Assembly: GCA_015178975.1 (NCBI GenBank)
Contig: WHVD01000245.1
Span: 1 to 64,000 of the forward strand
Length of the DNA: 64,000 bases
Source of the DNA: Hysterangium stoloniferum
Lineage: Eukaryota; Basidiomycota; Agaricomycetes; Hysterangiales; Hysterangiaceae
Direction: 5' to 3'
Made by a program: the position numbers and the translations under genes. Each line of letters starts with the position of its first letter. Position 1 is the first letter of the stretch. This document shows positions 11,561-24,430 of the stretch, piece after piece. The notes beneath the pieces are model-generated. The model ran no database searches. It was not told the origin of the DNA and saw only the letters and a list, made by a program, of their open reading frames with translations.

Positions 11561-12772
11561 CTTACAGCAGATGATTTATAGGCCGGGTCGTTGCCCTCGA
11601 CATTCCTGTCATCCACAGCGGGTGGGTGATCATCCGGGATGCCCTCGACATGACCCGCATCCACAGCGGGTGGGTGATCAGCCGGGTCGATGCCCTCGAC
11701 ATTCCCGTCATCCACCGCCGGTGCGCGATCAGCCACGTGCGCGTTTTGAAAACGAGAGTATATGAAATAGACGATGGCGCAGAATAGCGTGAATACCAGA
11801 GCGATGTATATCAAGGCAATACACGCATCGCCGATCACCGCAGCATGTCTATGAAAATCATTATCAAGTATCTCACTATTGATCGCTGCATATAACACTG
11901 ACCGTTGCTTGAGCGCACGACAGATCGTCTCCTCGACGTGTACACGCAGGGCGTGTGGCAGGTGCGCGACGCTGCTAGGTTCGCCTTTGAATGCCTTGCT
12001 CATCAACACCGTGGCAAGGCTGCCTTTTGAGAATGGATGCAATCTAACGGGAACGTAACCGGTAAGTGACAACATCACAGGCAACAAATAATAGCCACCG
12101 CCACTCACACATCGTTGTAGCAAACTGAATATAAGGAGTGTTTCATGTCACTCACTGGAAGCAAACCAAACAACCTTGCAGCCTGCTCTAGGTTTAACTC
12201 GATGTTTGCCAATAGCTTGAATCCTGTGACGGCAGCCGCGACGGGCCTGAAACCTTGGTTGAAACGCGGGAGCTGGTAGCCAAGTAATATGGATATATCC
12301 GTCAGTATATCCAACACCTTGAACTGCGTATCCGAGACGCAGTGGTGAAGGATTACTGATAATATTCTTTGCAAGGCGGTGTTGACATTGGTGCTGTGGC
12401 AGTAATATGAGTATGGTGGAATGGGAGAAAGAAGGGCAGATACACGTACAAACACAGGAACATTTCTAGGATTATCACGGCCGTCAGAGTGATTCCGCTC
12501 CGGACCACAATAGTTTTGGTGAAGCTGAGGGGCTTCATCGTTGTTGTGAAAGTTATGATTTTTGGATTCGGTGGTGGGGTGGTAAGGAACAAGGCTATAC
12601 CAATGGGCAATATTAGAGCGCCAAAAATATCAATTGATAGCATTAGGAACCATGCATCCAAACTTGGAAGATCAAGAAATGCGGGGCAGTTTGTATAGAT
12701 ATTTATCAAGGCAATGAATAGTGATTGCCAAGTGTCCCGCACAGCCTGACGCGTTTTCTTAAGATAGATCAA
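11351..12772 (-). CDS. Membrane protein of unknown function, multi-exon
   Basis: Function not recognised; likely an integral membrane protein. Exon 1 runs 12772-12450 from ATG and has two hydrophobic segments (WFLMLSIDIFGALILPIGIA and a second around ITLTAVIILEMFLCLY). A GT-AG intron (GTACGT...CACAG) occupies 12449-12394. Exon 2 starts at 12393 and encodes LQRILSVILHHCVSDTQFKVLDILTDI and an acidic helix; its end is near 12148. Exon 3 (about 12100-11570) encodes YLLPVMLSLTGYVPV, HLPHALRVHVEETI, a strong membrane helix (ACIALIYIALVFTLFCAIVY) and two to three Pro/Asp repeats of the type DHPPAVD.GHVEG. The 3' cassettes at 11536-11351 supply an acidic tail. The exon 2 to exon 3 junction is not resolved in frame, so decay cannot be excluded. 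Exon 3 is duplicated inverted at 14080-14492. Confidence 0.5.
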
Positions 12773-13610
12773 GCTATAAAATTCCGTTGATTATGTATTA
12801 AAAAAAAAGTATGGGTTGGGTTAATGTCAATGCACAAACTACAATGGTTCAATAAGCTTGTAATGAAGTACTTGTACGAATCAATGTGTCAGTCAGTGCA
12901 TCACCTTCTGACATGATAGGTTTGGTGATAGTTTGGGTATACATGGGTTAAATCAGGGATCACCCCACTGAGTATGGACAAAGTACAAATCGGTAAACTA
13001 TTTTTTTTTCCTTTTGACATCAGCGGAATGACGATAATTCAGAATTATTTATGGACAAAAATAAGGGTATTTATCTTTATTGTTTTAGATGTAATTAAAC
13101 CATATAGGCCGATACCCTACACAACTTCTATTTGGCCATAGACGCAGAAAGACCAGACGGTTGAGAAACGAAGCAACGATGTGTGATCGGGATCGCCTGT
13201 TTTAAGCGGTGGAAGGATGCTTCTTGATGGCGCTTAATCTGACATGGGTGCCTTTGGGACATGATAAGCTAGTCGCTAATGTTCATGTCGGTCATGGGAG
13301 GCCGTGGGCTGTGCTACGTGACTCGTGTATAGTATTTGAGCCGATTTTCGGACGTCTCGGGGATCAAATTCTATATTTGCCCCTGCTTTTTGAATTGTGG
13401 ATTTAATACGGAGACATCGACTCTATTTTTAGCTTGGCTTCTTTCTCCACTACAAGTGGTCACACTGGTCACAATAACACGAGGCTTGGAGCACCCATCA
13501 AATGGTGGAGGATCGCCAGGAGGGCTGAAACAGCCGAAATACATGGCTCAAGTGCGGAGGAAACGGGGAATCCACGCAAGGCCTTGCTTGCAATTCCTGA
13601 CTGCTGAATT
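12773..13610. other. No supportable gene
   Basis: AT-rich upstream region of the membrane-protein gene (12773-13100), then short plus-strand frames at 13209-13406 and 13336-13623 that lack recognisable motifs. No promoter element stands out. Confidence 0.3.
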
Positions 13611-13786
13611 ATTACAAATATAGTATCTCAGTCGACACGAAGATTGTAAATCGACTGATATAAAAGATCGAACCTATTACAAATATAGTATCTACCACAC
13701 AATCGTTAGCATGCTAGTGCGTGTAAGAAAAGAAACATATTTAGTAACGTACCTCAGTCGACACGAAGATTGTAAATCGACTGAGG
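13611..13786. repeat. Twin hairpins and direct repeats
   Basis: The same hairpin unit occurs twice. CCTCAGTCGA...TCGACTGAGG at 13752-13786 has a perfect 10-bp stem. The copy at 13628-13658 keeps eight stem pairs with an identical loop (CACGAAGATTGTAAA). The flanking ATTACAAATATAGTATCT occurs at 13611-13628 and 13676-13693. This may be a pair of small non-autonomous elements; no transposase link is visible. Confidence 0.65.
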
Positions 13787-14007
13787 AACATACATTGGTA
13801 GTGCTCGTATTTATGTGGATGCGAACAATGAATCCCATGGCACAAAAGAGACGGTAGGACAATGGGATTGTAACAATAGGAAACGGACAAAAAGAAATAT
13901 TTACGGTTCGTGGTCAAAGTGTTATTGTTGTTTGTGACATCGTGTTTATCCTCGTGTTTATTCAGGGCATGCGTAAGACACAGTTCATAACATGAATTAC
14001 ATAGCAT

Positions 14008-14492
14008 TCATTTGTTTTGGTCTCGTCTAACGCAATTTCTTCAGTCCCGTAACCGAGGCACGACTGCCTCATCATACCATATTTGTTGCCTGTGATGTTG
14101 TCACTTACCGGTTACGTTCCCGTTAGATTGCATCCATTCTCAAAAGGCAGCCTTGCCACGGTGTTGATGAGCAAGGCATTCAAAGGCGAACCTAGCAGCG
14201 TCGCGCACCTGCCACACGCCCTGCGTGTACACGTCGAAGGAGACGATCTGTCGTGCGCTCAAGCAACGGTCAGTGTTATATGCAGCGATCAATAGTGAGA
14301 TACTTGACAATGATTTTCATAGACATGCTGCGGTGATCGGCGATGCGTGTATTGCCTTGATATACATCGCTCTGGTATTCACGCTATTCTGCGCCATCGT
14401 CTATTTCATATACTCTCGTTTTCAAAACGCGCACGTGGCTGATCGCGCACCGGCGGTGGATGACGGGAATGTCGAGGGCATCGACCCGGCTG
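14008..14492 (+). pseudogene. Inverted duplicate of membrane-protein exon 3, frameshifted
   Basis: 14080-14492 is the inverse of 11680-12090 with essentially one visible difference: an extra A near 14239 (GTCGAAGGAG against GTCGAGGAG). This shifts the frame between HALRVHVE and ETICRALKQRS. To its left, 14008-14065 is the inverse of 8614-8671. To its right, repeat R1 copy c begins directly. The copy stops inside the Pro/Asp repeat (EGIDPA) and lacks the rest of the gene, so it is a fragment. The near-identity says the duplication is very recent compared with the surrounding relics. Confidence 0.8.
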
Positions 14493-14703
14493 GATGTCGC
14501 AAGGGTGCATGAAGAAACCACATTGCTTGCCATTACCCTCACTAGACTATCATTCAGTCGGGTTTCTTCTTATTACAAATTTTGATACAATTAAACGGGA
14601 AGCACGGAATCTCGCCGGATAAATGCACGCCATAAGTGGCAGTGTGAATGACCCTCAATAACGAGTATAAATATCACCCACGATGTCCCTCGCGAAAGTC
14701 ACC
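14493..14703 (+). repeat. Dispersed repeat R1, copy c
   Basis: Shares about 210 bp with 7440-7650 (inverted) and 930-1140 (direct). It begins directly at the end of the inverted exon copy and continues into a decayed family copy at 14710. Confidence 0.75.
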
Positions 14704-14709
14704 GAGGGC

Positions 14710-16500
14710 GAGGCTGAGTTTTATGTCGTAGCTGCAGGCAAACCTTGCAAGATAGGGAGAAGCTTCAAAAGAACGATGGGGTACAACTGTCTGTAAACCA
14801 TATAGAGATTTGGGTTGACGCATAGGTGACCCACCCACCGTTGTTAATATATCCACCAACAAGATGTCCGACGTCAGCCTGTTCGCAGTCATGTCGAGGA
14901 CTGGGGAATTATCTCACGGAGTGATGGGACATCTTCAAGTGTTGGAAAAGGCCCCGGGTGTTACTGTGGACTCTGTTTGGAAAGGATGAATGAAAGTCCT
15001 CCATAGTGCAAAAAAAGCTTCGCTGATGGCCAAGCTGACAATATACAGGTAAATCATAAGTCGGTTATCTCAAGATGCTGCCTTGAGCAATTTTCTACGC
15101 AGCCGTCTAACGCTACCAAGACTGGAAAGAATACTCCAACAAGAGACTGTCTATTTAACGAAGTAAGGATAACTCAGCGTCAATGTTGAATGCACTCGAA
15201 ATTCCGACATCTTTGTAGACCCACATATCCACTTCAAATTGAACGAAGAGCCTCAATGGTGTTAAATGATTGGTTCCCAATGCCTTTACTTTGTATACGG
15301 TAGCAAAGGTCACATTACTTGCGTTATGCTATCTTTGGCTTCGGCCTTCATATGGTGTTCCGGTGTCTATTGATTAGATAGAAATACGTCAACTGCGATT
15401 AAGCCATCACTTTACAACGTTTTAGTCAAGTCACCACTGCACACTAATTTTGATGAGGTTGCATCAACATTTATCATACACATGGCAGGTTATCTATCAG
15501 AATTTCGTCACTTCTTTGCCATGTTCGGCCTTGTATATATCGTGGAAGCGATCTGCCACGTGCGTCAGCTTTCTGTAGAGGATCTCACGGCGATTGGAGG
15601 GTCCATTACAACCGTGCGTCGCGACATCACAACATTTCATCTATCCCACGAAAATCATAACTGACTACATCACCCACAACCACCTTCCATTTATAAATAT
15701 CATATGCGGCTTCTCGTGTGTTGTATCCACCAAGATGCATGGTTTCGAGATATTGCTAGAGCTATATTGAAGGTTTAGTGGACAACACAAATATGCAGAT
15801 GGCGTCATTGTCACGTCATATTGATTGGAGGACAGCACATTCCCTATTTTGGAGTATTTACTGCTTGAAAACCTTCTTAGATGACAGCACGCTTCTCACC
15901 TATCACATCAACCAGCTGAATGCGGTTTCTTCGCTCATTTGCCCATCGTAAGGTATGTTCACAATATTTTACCTGCCAGCACCGTCTTACATCCGCCACG
16001 TAAGGGTCTAACTTGCAATATCTTCCATTGCTGCGTGTCTGATGACTTTAACCTCGTGCTTCAATCCTCAATCTGTTGTACAAAGGATTGTCCTACCAGT
16101 CTCATTGTGCGACACACAAGGCTAGATCGGGCTCTCCTGACGTCTGGTGATGGAATAATGGAGTTGACTCTGAAGCCGATAGACCTTCAGACCCCGAATC
16201 CGCGTGTACCAAAGTGCACAAGCTCTACTCCATCGCCATTCTTGTTTCTCTCGTTCAATGACCCTATGCGCAGCTCGATCAACGAACATTCCATCCGTTC
16301 TTGGCTCATGTGCCTTTATTTCACCGCGCGTTCCTTCCCCTGCGTTGTCGTCACACCTTCCACTGGTGTATCGATAGCGTGTAATTAGAACTCCATATAC
16401 TTGTTGGAGAAAATGGTTGCCATGACAGAGGTCTTGCACCATCAATTGGACACAATTCTTATTCATTTCTCTGGGATAATGCCGACACATCTCAACCAAA
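14710..16500 (+). pseudogene. Decayed plus-strand copy of the 27-29 kb gene family
   Basis: Segments follow in the same exon order as the best copy at 29.0-27.2 kb but on the plus strand. They are the exon-1 tail (14755-14825), exon 2 (14890-15165) and exon 3 (15300-15665, with MAGYLSEFRHFFAMFGLVYIV). After these come exon 4 (15830-15960, SSLICPSSYVHNI-like) and exon 5 (16090-16385, ending CVVVTPSTGVSIA). Indels and stops interrupt nearly every exon. The 15.3-15.5 kb part keeps only short frames. Not functional as read. Confidence 0.6.
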
Positions 16501-16535
16501 GCAGGGGCAGTTCAATACCGTCGCCCTTTCATCAC

Positions 16536-18613
16536 TCACTTGGGAGCTGTATTTACCAAATTTACACAGCTATATAGTTTGAGCCAATGTAAGAGCGCAT
16601 ATAATTCTTTTTTTACTGTCGCTGCGATGCCCACTGGGTGTTGCCAGTGGCCGATTATCCACTGAGAAATTCGAATCAACTCACAGTACATCATTAATTC
16701 CCTGAATGACAATAATTTAAAACGAGAACATGAAGGATGGATTGAGGCATGAAAATCAGAGCTGCGATGGATGACCATCGGGTGGGAAAGAAGAGGACTG
16801 TCATGGCCACCTTTGTGAAGCCCAAAAGGAACAGTGGGGTGGCCAGTATCAAAGGGGCCGGTAAGAAGGCAGAAAACAGGGACATGTAAGTATTACCAGA
16901 ATGGTGATTCTGTACGTACCAGACGAACTCCGCCTGAGATCACGCTGCGGGTGGGTCACAATCATGGATCTCCATTGTCGTTGCATTGAAGAGCCATATC
17001 CACGCATCACTAGTGTGAGCCTGGGGCGAAACATTCCACTCAACAAGATAGATAATAACACGGCTAGTGGAAGCAAGGATTACCTGACATGGCATTATGT
17101 GTTCAATTTATTAATACAAATTTTGAATGTCAAACATTGCGACCCACCTGTAGTTTGACATATTGCAGAAGGAGCTCTTACGGTATGTAAAGATTCACCA
17201 CCCTGGCTATGCTAATACATTCCCCTTTTCTGCCATGTTTCTGCCCCCTTCGGTGCTGCTAATTTCACTGTGCCCTGTGAGCTCCACATGGGTCGCTGTA
17301 ACAATCCCTCTTTGTTCCCACACGATGGCCATTCATCGCAGCCCTGCCTTTGTCAACACAACTGATCCTTCATTTTCTTGTTTTGGCTAATTTGTCAGTC
17401 AAGCAAGGGCCGAGCTACCCTGAGTCTTAACATACTTCCGAGCTGATAATCAGCTATTGTCATCAAAAAATGGGTGGAATATGCAACGCTTGCCACGGTA
17501 ATGCATCATAGTGTCATGGCTCTCAGATAATCTCAAGTGCAGCAGGATAACAACAACATTATTTTTTGTGAATTTGATTAGGCCCACTCTTGGCCACAAT
17601 TATACTCCAGTATGCTGGTACCGGACCAAAAATGACAGCAATTCCTTTCAAAGACAGTGGCAATGGTCGAACCTGGTCTCAGAATGGTTCAGAAACAGTC
17701 CAGGAATATTTGCTGCCGTGAGATGTATATATAGTCTTACAATATATTTAATTATTAGTCACAAAACACAAAGTCTTACAAAGCCAAAGGTATCATTGAT
17801 ATAATTCTCGTCAGCAATGAATTCCAGAGTTGCAGTGAGCATAAGAAGTGATTGAATAAGCTTTCAACCTGACTCAAATGATGTAAGTTTATGCAATTAT
17901 TAATGCCTCCAAAGCGAGCTGGACAAAAAGGAAAAAGGAAAGACATTATCCTCTTCCTTGCTTCCTTCACTATACCAGTGAAAGGTGTAGCCACTGTGCA
18001 AAGGAAGGAATAAGGGGTGGAAACTACATTCCCAAGATACTCAAGCCTCAACCATTTCGTTGATTCCTTTAATGTGTAAGGAGACAAACAAGAATGGTGA
18101 GGGGAGAGAGCCCAGGTACCTCCAGATTCCAGGTCAGATGGTCCAGCTATTAGTTCAGTATAACCGCAATTATTCAGAGCCAACACCGGTGGTCAATGTA
18201 GTCTCCAAGTCATTTGCATCAGAACTGGACTGATGAGGTAATGTCATGCACAAAATGAAAAATAATACTGGAAGAGAAAAGATAGGGAACATAATGTATT
18301 AAGGACTCCACGAGCAAAGAAATTACCCAAGTTGATGTGAGTGGAGAGCAGCAGTGTGTTATCATTGAAGAAGGTTGGCAAGGCGTCAAATTTCCAATAT
18401 AGTGATTACTACGTCGAAGAATGAATATGACCCCCCAAGGATGTCATATTTATGTTTGTTCCATCCGCCACGATATTGAATACGGGTTAAAGTCCTTTGT
18501 TTATTGTGAGGTTTTGGTCTATATGATCGCCGACCGTGGAGATTGAAAATGGATTTTGAAGATAAGATCCGCATGAACGAGACAAATGTTGTCATGGATC
18601 GGTGACTATTCAC
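16536..18613. pseudogene. Mosaic of decayed exon fragments
   Basis: Several fragments recur elsewhere. 16901-17110 (plus) encodes MDLHCRCIEEPYPRI and VSLGRNIPL, like 23818-23700 and 29700-29600 (minus). 17270-17440 matches 29840-30005 and 21410-21540. 17800-17930 matches 21745-21870 and 24343-24430. A minus-strand open frame of 136 codons at 17776-18186 carries GPSDLESGGTWALSP and the recurring TVATPFTGI motif. The pieces appear to be later exons or neighbours of the same family, too rearranged to order. Confidence 0.4.
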
Positions 18614-18785
18614 ACTGTTCTTTGTTATTTTTCAATGACTTCCTTCGTGTGACCCAAGGTACAGTAAGTGACGCGGGCACCGAGGTGGCGGGGCTTCTTC
18701 GAGAGTTGGTAGTGGTATTCAATATGATGGGATGGTCGTTAATGAATCCGATGTGGTTCTAGCCACTGCTAGCACTTGCGGATAT

Positions 18786-19470
18786 ATTCAACATGTGTGT
18801 GAGAGAGAGCGGTGGAGCATGCTGTGAGGGAAAAAGTGGCTGTATGCACTCTTACAATGGATCAAACTTCTATGTGGCTTGAAAATACGGGTACAGATAT
18901 GAAGAGAAATAATTAAAATCAAGTCGAATTGATCAAGCAAGACTTCCCCTGGGCAACCATATTTCTTCAAAACTGAGACCATGTTAGAATTAGACGCACC
19001 AGTAAAAGGTGTCGCCACGACGTGTCAGAAACCATTGGCGGTGAGAACTAGACCTTCATAGTCGATCATGGATCCTTCGTTGATTGAGCCACGGATCGCG
19101 TCCCAATGGATAAGGCTAGAAATGAGAATAGGCGTGGTATTGAAGCTGCACACCGTGGTACACCCGAGTCCAGGTCGAACACCGATTATTTTTTCGGCGC
19201 ATAATGTAGCAACTCTGTTCGATGTGACGATCGCAACGTAGATTGAGGATTATGAAGTACTGTGAGTCTTTGTCAATGTTAAAGTTGACATCTGACAGTG
19301 TCTCCCCGGCTAGCACCACCGTAGCGACTAACTCACCAGCATTATTTTTGATAAAATTGCCTGGAACCCTCATAGTTATATTCCGGGGGTTATTTCCGGG
19401 AAAATGGGGACGTAAGTCTAATTCGTCAATGTTACCGACACATCAATAAAAGGTGTGGCGACTACGCACA
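18786..19470 (-). pseudogene. Fragment with GETLSDVNFNI motif exon and VATPFTG exon
   Basis: Minus-strand 19373-19116 encodes VATVVLAGETLSDVNFN, IDKDSQYFIILNL and HIEQSCYIMRRKNN. The same exon recurs at 22502-22185 and, more decayed, at 25900-25600. 19018-18788 encodes VATPFTGASNSN, VSVLKKYGCPGEVLL and CTRIFKPHRSLIHCKSAY. The recurring VATP(F/S)T(G/H/C) stretch marks each copy in this cluster. Function unknown. Confidence 0.45.
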
Positions 19471-19946
19471 GGAAAGAACAGGTAACGATAACCGACGGTC
19501 AAGAGTCCGACGTATCTTGTCTTTCATATTAGATTGAATCAAATGTCTTTTTCGTTACTACTCGAAATGAAACAATTCAAAACATAGCAATTGGTAGTGA
19601 ACTCCAGTGAAAAAAAATGAAAGCAGTACATGAAACGTCGAGATAGCCAGTAAAATACTTTGTCGTGGCGTGTAATGTGATCCTAGCGACTGAAACATTC
19701 AAACACAACACAAACGAGATGGCTTGGCGTGTGCACGCGGCGATGATACAAAGTGATTATATGCGTTCTTACATAGGTTCAAATCATATAGCTTTATAAC
19801 ATCCCCAACCACAGCGGTAAAGAATAAAGGGCATTTGGTTGAGTCGTGTCGGCATTATCGAAGAGAAATGATTAGAAGGTGTGACCAGTTGATGGTGCAA
19901 GACCAGTGTCGGGCCAACCATGTTTCTCCAACACTGATATGAGGCT

Positions 19947-21420
19947 CTAATTAGACCCTACCGATACATGAGTGGAAGGTGTGGCGACCACGCAAAGGAA
20001 GGAACGTGCGGTCAAATCCAAACACTTAGGCGGGTAACTGATGGGGTCGTCATTGCTCGAACCGTGTATTATGTCACAATGTGGAAGAAGAGAAGCGAGC
20101 AGGGGGATGATATCGAGGCTGCGCACTGTGGTACACGCGGATTCGGGCTCGGAAGATCCAACTACCAGTTTCAGAGTCAATGCAATTATTCGGTTACCAC
20201 ACATAAGGAGATGCCAATTAGGACTTGTGTGTCGGAACGAGACTGGTAGGACAGTTTCATCGGCGGATGTAAGACGGCGGTGCAATAAGGTAAAATATTG
20301 TGAATATACCGTACGATAGGCCCAACGAGCGAAGAAACCACATTCAGCTGGCAGATGTGATCGGTGAGAAGCGTGCTGTCGTTGAAGAAAATTTGCAAGG
20401 AGTAAATACTCCCCCACAATAAATCTAATGTCTCCAAATCAAGATGAAGTGTCAGGTATATGCACGTTTATGTCGTCCAATATAACCTTCAATGCCACAA
20501 CAGCACAATCTCGAAACCATGCATCTTGGTGGATGCAACACACGAGAAGCCGTATAGGATGTTCGGATGAGGCAATTAGTGGTCAGTGACTTTGTCTGTT
20601 ATGGTTTTGGTGGGCGGGATGAAATGATGTGATGTGGCGACGCACGGGGGTAACCAGAATTCAATGTAACCTCTCATCGCCGTGAGCTCCTCTACAGATA
20701 ATTGTCGCAGGTGGTAGATCCCTTCCACGATATACACAAGGCCGAAAATTGGTGAGAGATGATGAAATTCTATTAGATAACGGGCGATGTGTATGATAAA
20801 TGTCGATGCGACCTCATCAAAGTGGGTGTGCAGTGGTGACTTGACTGAACCATTGTAAAGTGATGACGTAATCGCAGTTGACGTATTGCTATATGACGAA
20901 TGAACGCCGGGGCACCATAGGAAGGCCGAAGCCAAAAATAGTATCAGGTGGTGGGTGTAACTTTTGCCACTCCGCTGCATGTGAAGTGAAAATATCGGGA
21001 ATCTCTCTAAAACCACTGTCGCTCTTATCCGAATTTGAGGCGGGTATGTAGGTCTACGACTCAGACATGAGTATTTCGAGTGTATTCAATGATTGAGGTA
21101 TCCCTACCTGCCTAAATCAACACTGTCCTGAACTAGTCTTCCCAGTCTTGGCAGCGTAAGATGTTTGTGTAGAAACTTGCTAAAGGCACCGTCGTCTTGA
21201 GCCAATCGACCCATGATTTGCCCGTATATTGTCAGCTTTGCCATCAGTGAAGCTTTTTTTCCACTGTGAAGGACTTTGATCCCAACCCTTTCCAAACCGA
21301 CTCCACAGTAATACCCTGGGCTAATTTGAATACTTGATGATGTCAGAATCACCCTACCCGGCTGCGCTTCCACGTGCCCTTTCTACGATCGCACCTGCCC
21401 CTTCGTTCTGCCCACTCCAC
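19947..21420 (-). pseudogene. Second copy of the 27-29 kb gene family
   Basis: Same exon order as the best copy. Exon 2 lies at 21373-21104 (GVGLERVGIKVLHSGKKASLMAKLTIY, HLTLPRLGRLVQDS) and exon 3 at 21016-20576 (KSPLHTHFDEVASTFIIHIARYLIEF, VEGIYHLRQLSVEELTAM). Exon 4 is at 20437-20260 (GPIVRYIHNILPYC), and exon 5 at 20330-19947 (RHTSPNWHLLMCGNRIIALTLKL and EPESACTTVRSLDIIPL, ending CVVATPSTHVSVGSN). Exon 1 is missing or unrecognisable. Exon 3 is open for 146 codons, so decay is moderate. The role of the protein is unknown. Confidence 0.5.
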
Positions 21421-24400
21421 TTTGAGCTTCACCAACGTGGCCGTATCAGTCCCTCTTCTCTCCCACACGATGGTCATTCATCGTAGGTCTCAGTTTGTCG
21501 CCCCCAATCCATCCTTCATTCACCGAGAAAAGCCTTAGCTCCAAAATATTTTAGGATCTTCAGTATCAGTAGACACCGGGATAACTTCTCCAAAAATAAA
21601 TTAGGATCCTTAGTAGAACCTTATTTCATATAAACTTCAACAATCATCCATTGAATCCTTATAAGAGTTAAAATTGGTTAGGGATCTTCTCAAGAATCAA
21701 AAGTTCGTTGAATTCTAAACCTTGCAATCACATATTAGATGTTTAACCGATTTTAATGTCACGGACTCGGCGCAGAGCTCCAATTTAAATAAGAAGTGAT
21801 TGGACGTGCTCTGAAATTGCCACAAACTACGCAGGTTTATTCAACTTTTATTCGCCCTCCAAAGCGAATTTAAAAAGAGGGAATTATGTGATCTTCCTGT
21901 TAGTTTATTCCAAGTATGTAGGCGTTATTTGAATAGAAACCGTGTCAAGCTATGGAACAGGACATTCGCCAGGTCAAACAACGTCTTTCCAAGGCTGATA
22001 TGGAGTTCGAAGAGGATGTTCCGGGGAAACCTGTGGCCACCACAGAAAGGAAGCAAAGAGCGGTGGAAACTAAATTTTAAAGACACTCAAGGCTGAACCG
22101 CTTGTTGATGGGCTGTGCATTGTGTCTTGATGATTTAATCTGCAAAGAGACAAACAAAAATTGGGACCGCGTAGTATAGTATTTCTAGCATTCTTGGGCG
22201 TCAGAGTTGAAATCAAAACGGCTTTTCTGATATCGAGAAGTGACATTGCCTATGTATATTATAAATGCAGTCCAGAGCGATGCCGACTGGTTGCTGCCTT
22301 CAAGTTCACAGCCGTCCACGCGAGTCCAGGGTGGAAAGATCCAGCTATCAGGGTCAGAGTGACCCCGATTATTTCTTCGCCGCGTAACGTAGCAACTCTG
22401 TTCGATGTGACAATGGCAAAGTAGATTAAGGAATATGAAGTACTCTGAGTCCTTTCCAATGTTAAAGATGACATCTGGGAGTGTCTCCTTGCCTAGCGCC
22501 ATTATGGCGGCTGGCTCACCAGCATTATTTTTGATAAGACGGCCTGGAAGCCTCAGTTATGTTCCTGGGGTTGTTTTCGGGAGAATGGAGATGTAAGTCG
22601 GATTCGTCAATGCTACCGACACATTAGTGAAAGGTGTGGCGACTACGCATAGGAAGGAACAGGTGACGACAACTAACATTTAAGAGGCCCACGGATCTAG
22701 TCGATGAGTTTAATATTAGATCAAATCAAATGACTTTTTCGCTACTACTCGAAATGAAACAATTCAAACATGGAAATTGGTAGAATAAACTCCAGTGAAC
22801 ATAAATGGAAGCAGTAGGGGAAATGTTGGGATAGCGAGTAAAATAAACTGTCGTGGGGCGTAATGTGTGAAGGCACTTGGTTTGAAGATCATGGATCGTG
22901 TCAATTGAACACTCGCCTGAAAGTATGATGAGCCTGAAGGAGACATGCATCGAAATTGACATCTTATTTAAAACAAGTGTCGTTCATGATTCGGATGTTG
23001 CCTCCAAATGTATTCAACACATGTATGGGACAACTGCAGAGCTCACGGCGATAGTACAAAGTGACTATATGCATTGTTACGTCGGCGCAAATAATATAGC
23101 TTTATACCATCTGCAACCTCGCCTGAAAAGTGAGTTGAATAAAGGGCGACGCTATTGGGCTCCTCGTGGTTTGGTTGAGATGTATGGAAGAGAAATGATC
23201 AGCGAGTGTATCCAAATGATGGTGCAAGACCTTTGTCAGGGCAACCATGTTCCTCCACCACTGATCTGGGGTTCTAATTAGACCTTACCGACACACGAGC
23301 GGAAGGAGTGGAGACGACGCAAAGGAAGGAACGCGCGGTGAAATCTAAAGTTTTAAGCGAGTAATTGAAGGATTTGTCGTAGGTCGAGCCGCGCCTTACG
23401 TCACAATGTGGAAGGAGCTGTCAACCTCAGACTTTATCACGCGAGATTGCGCGCTTCCCGTTCACATTTTTCAAAACTTTCAATGAGAAGAAACACGGAT
23501 CAATGATAGTCTAGTCAGGTCAATGGTCACATGAAACGGCTTGAATTTTGTAGAATGTCTGAAGAAGACAAAGAGTAAGGTAAGACCAGCGTTCTCAGGG
23601 TAGATTTTATTGAGGTACGGAACGGTCGAACTTGGAATATCTTCGATTGTGGCGTGTCCATCAGAATTTGTATTAATAAACTGCACACATAATCCCATGT
23701 CTTGCTTACACCTAGCTTTATTATTACCTGTCTTGCCGAGTGGAATGTTTCGCCCCAGGCTCAGACTCTTGATACGTGAACATGGCTCTTCAATGCGACG
23801 ATGACAATGTAAATCCATTATTGCGACTCACGCAGCTTGACCGATTGCAGGTGGAGTTCGTCTGGTACGTACAGATTCACCATGCTGGGAATACCTGTAT
23901 CCCTTTTTCTGCTTTCTTACCGACTCCATTGGGGCTGGCCATGACAGCCCCTCTTCTGTCCCTGATACGAATTTCCAAGTTGATCATCGGGTATTCTCAT
24001 CACAAAGTGGGCAGAAGATATGATGCTTGCCGGGGTAATGCATCATAATGTAATGACTCCGGGGAAAGTGTTCAGTGCAGCAGGAAAATAAACTACTACT
24101 TGCAACACTCTCGACGACAATAAAACTTCGGTATGCTAGTACCAGTCCGAAAAGGATATGAATTCCATTTAAAGACAGTGGCAAAGGGCGTACCTGGTCT
24201 TGGACTGGTTCAAGAATTCCTAATGAAGTCATCACGGCTCGGTTCAAGAATGGTCCAGGGGGAATAACCATTGCTTGTGAGATATATATGTCTAGTTTGA
24301 ATTATTAGTCACAAAACACGGGCCCTACAAATTCAAAGGTGTCATCAATCGAGTTTTCGTCACGGACTCCGCACAGAGCTGCATTAAGAATAAGAAGTGA

Positions 24401-24430
24401 TTGTATGCGCTTTGAAATTGCTTCACATGA
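21421..24430. pseudogene. Mosaic of decayed, partly inverted family fragments
   Basis: Includes the GETLPDVIFNIGKDSEYF exon at 22502-22185 (minus). A plus-strand open stretch at 22898-23281 (127 codons) has MSLKETCIEIDI and SECIQMMVQDLCQGNH, related to the inverse of 16499-16400 and to 26750-27120. An MDLHCHRRIEEPCSRI exon is at 23818-23480 (minus), and an old R1 piece at 23430-23510. 22210-22290 repeats 29270-29350 in the same orientation. Orientation changes several times. No intact gene is visible. Confidence 0.4.
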
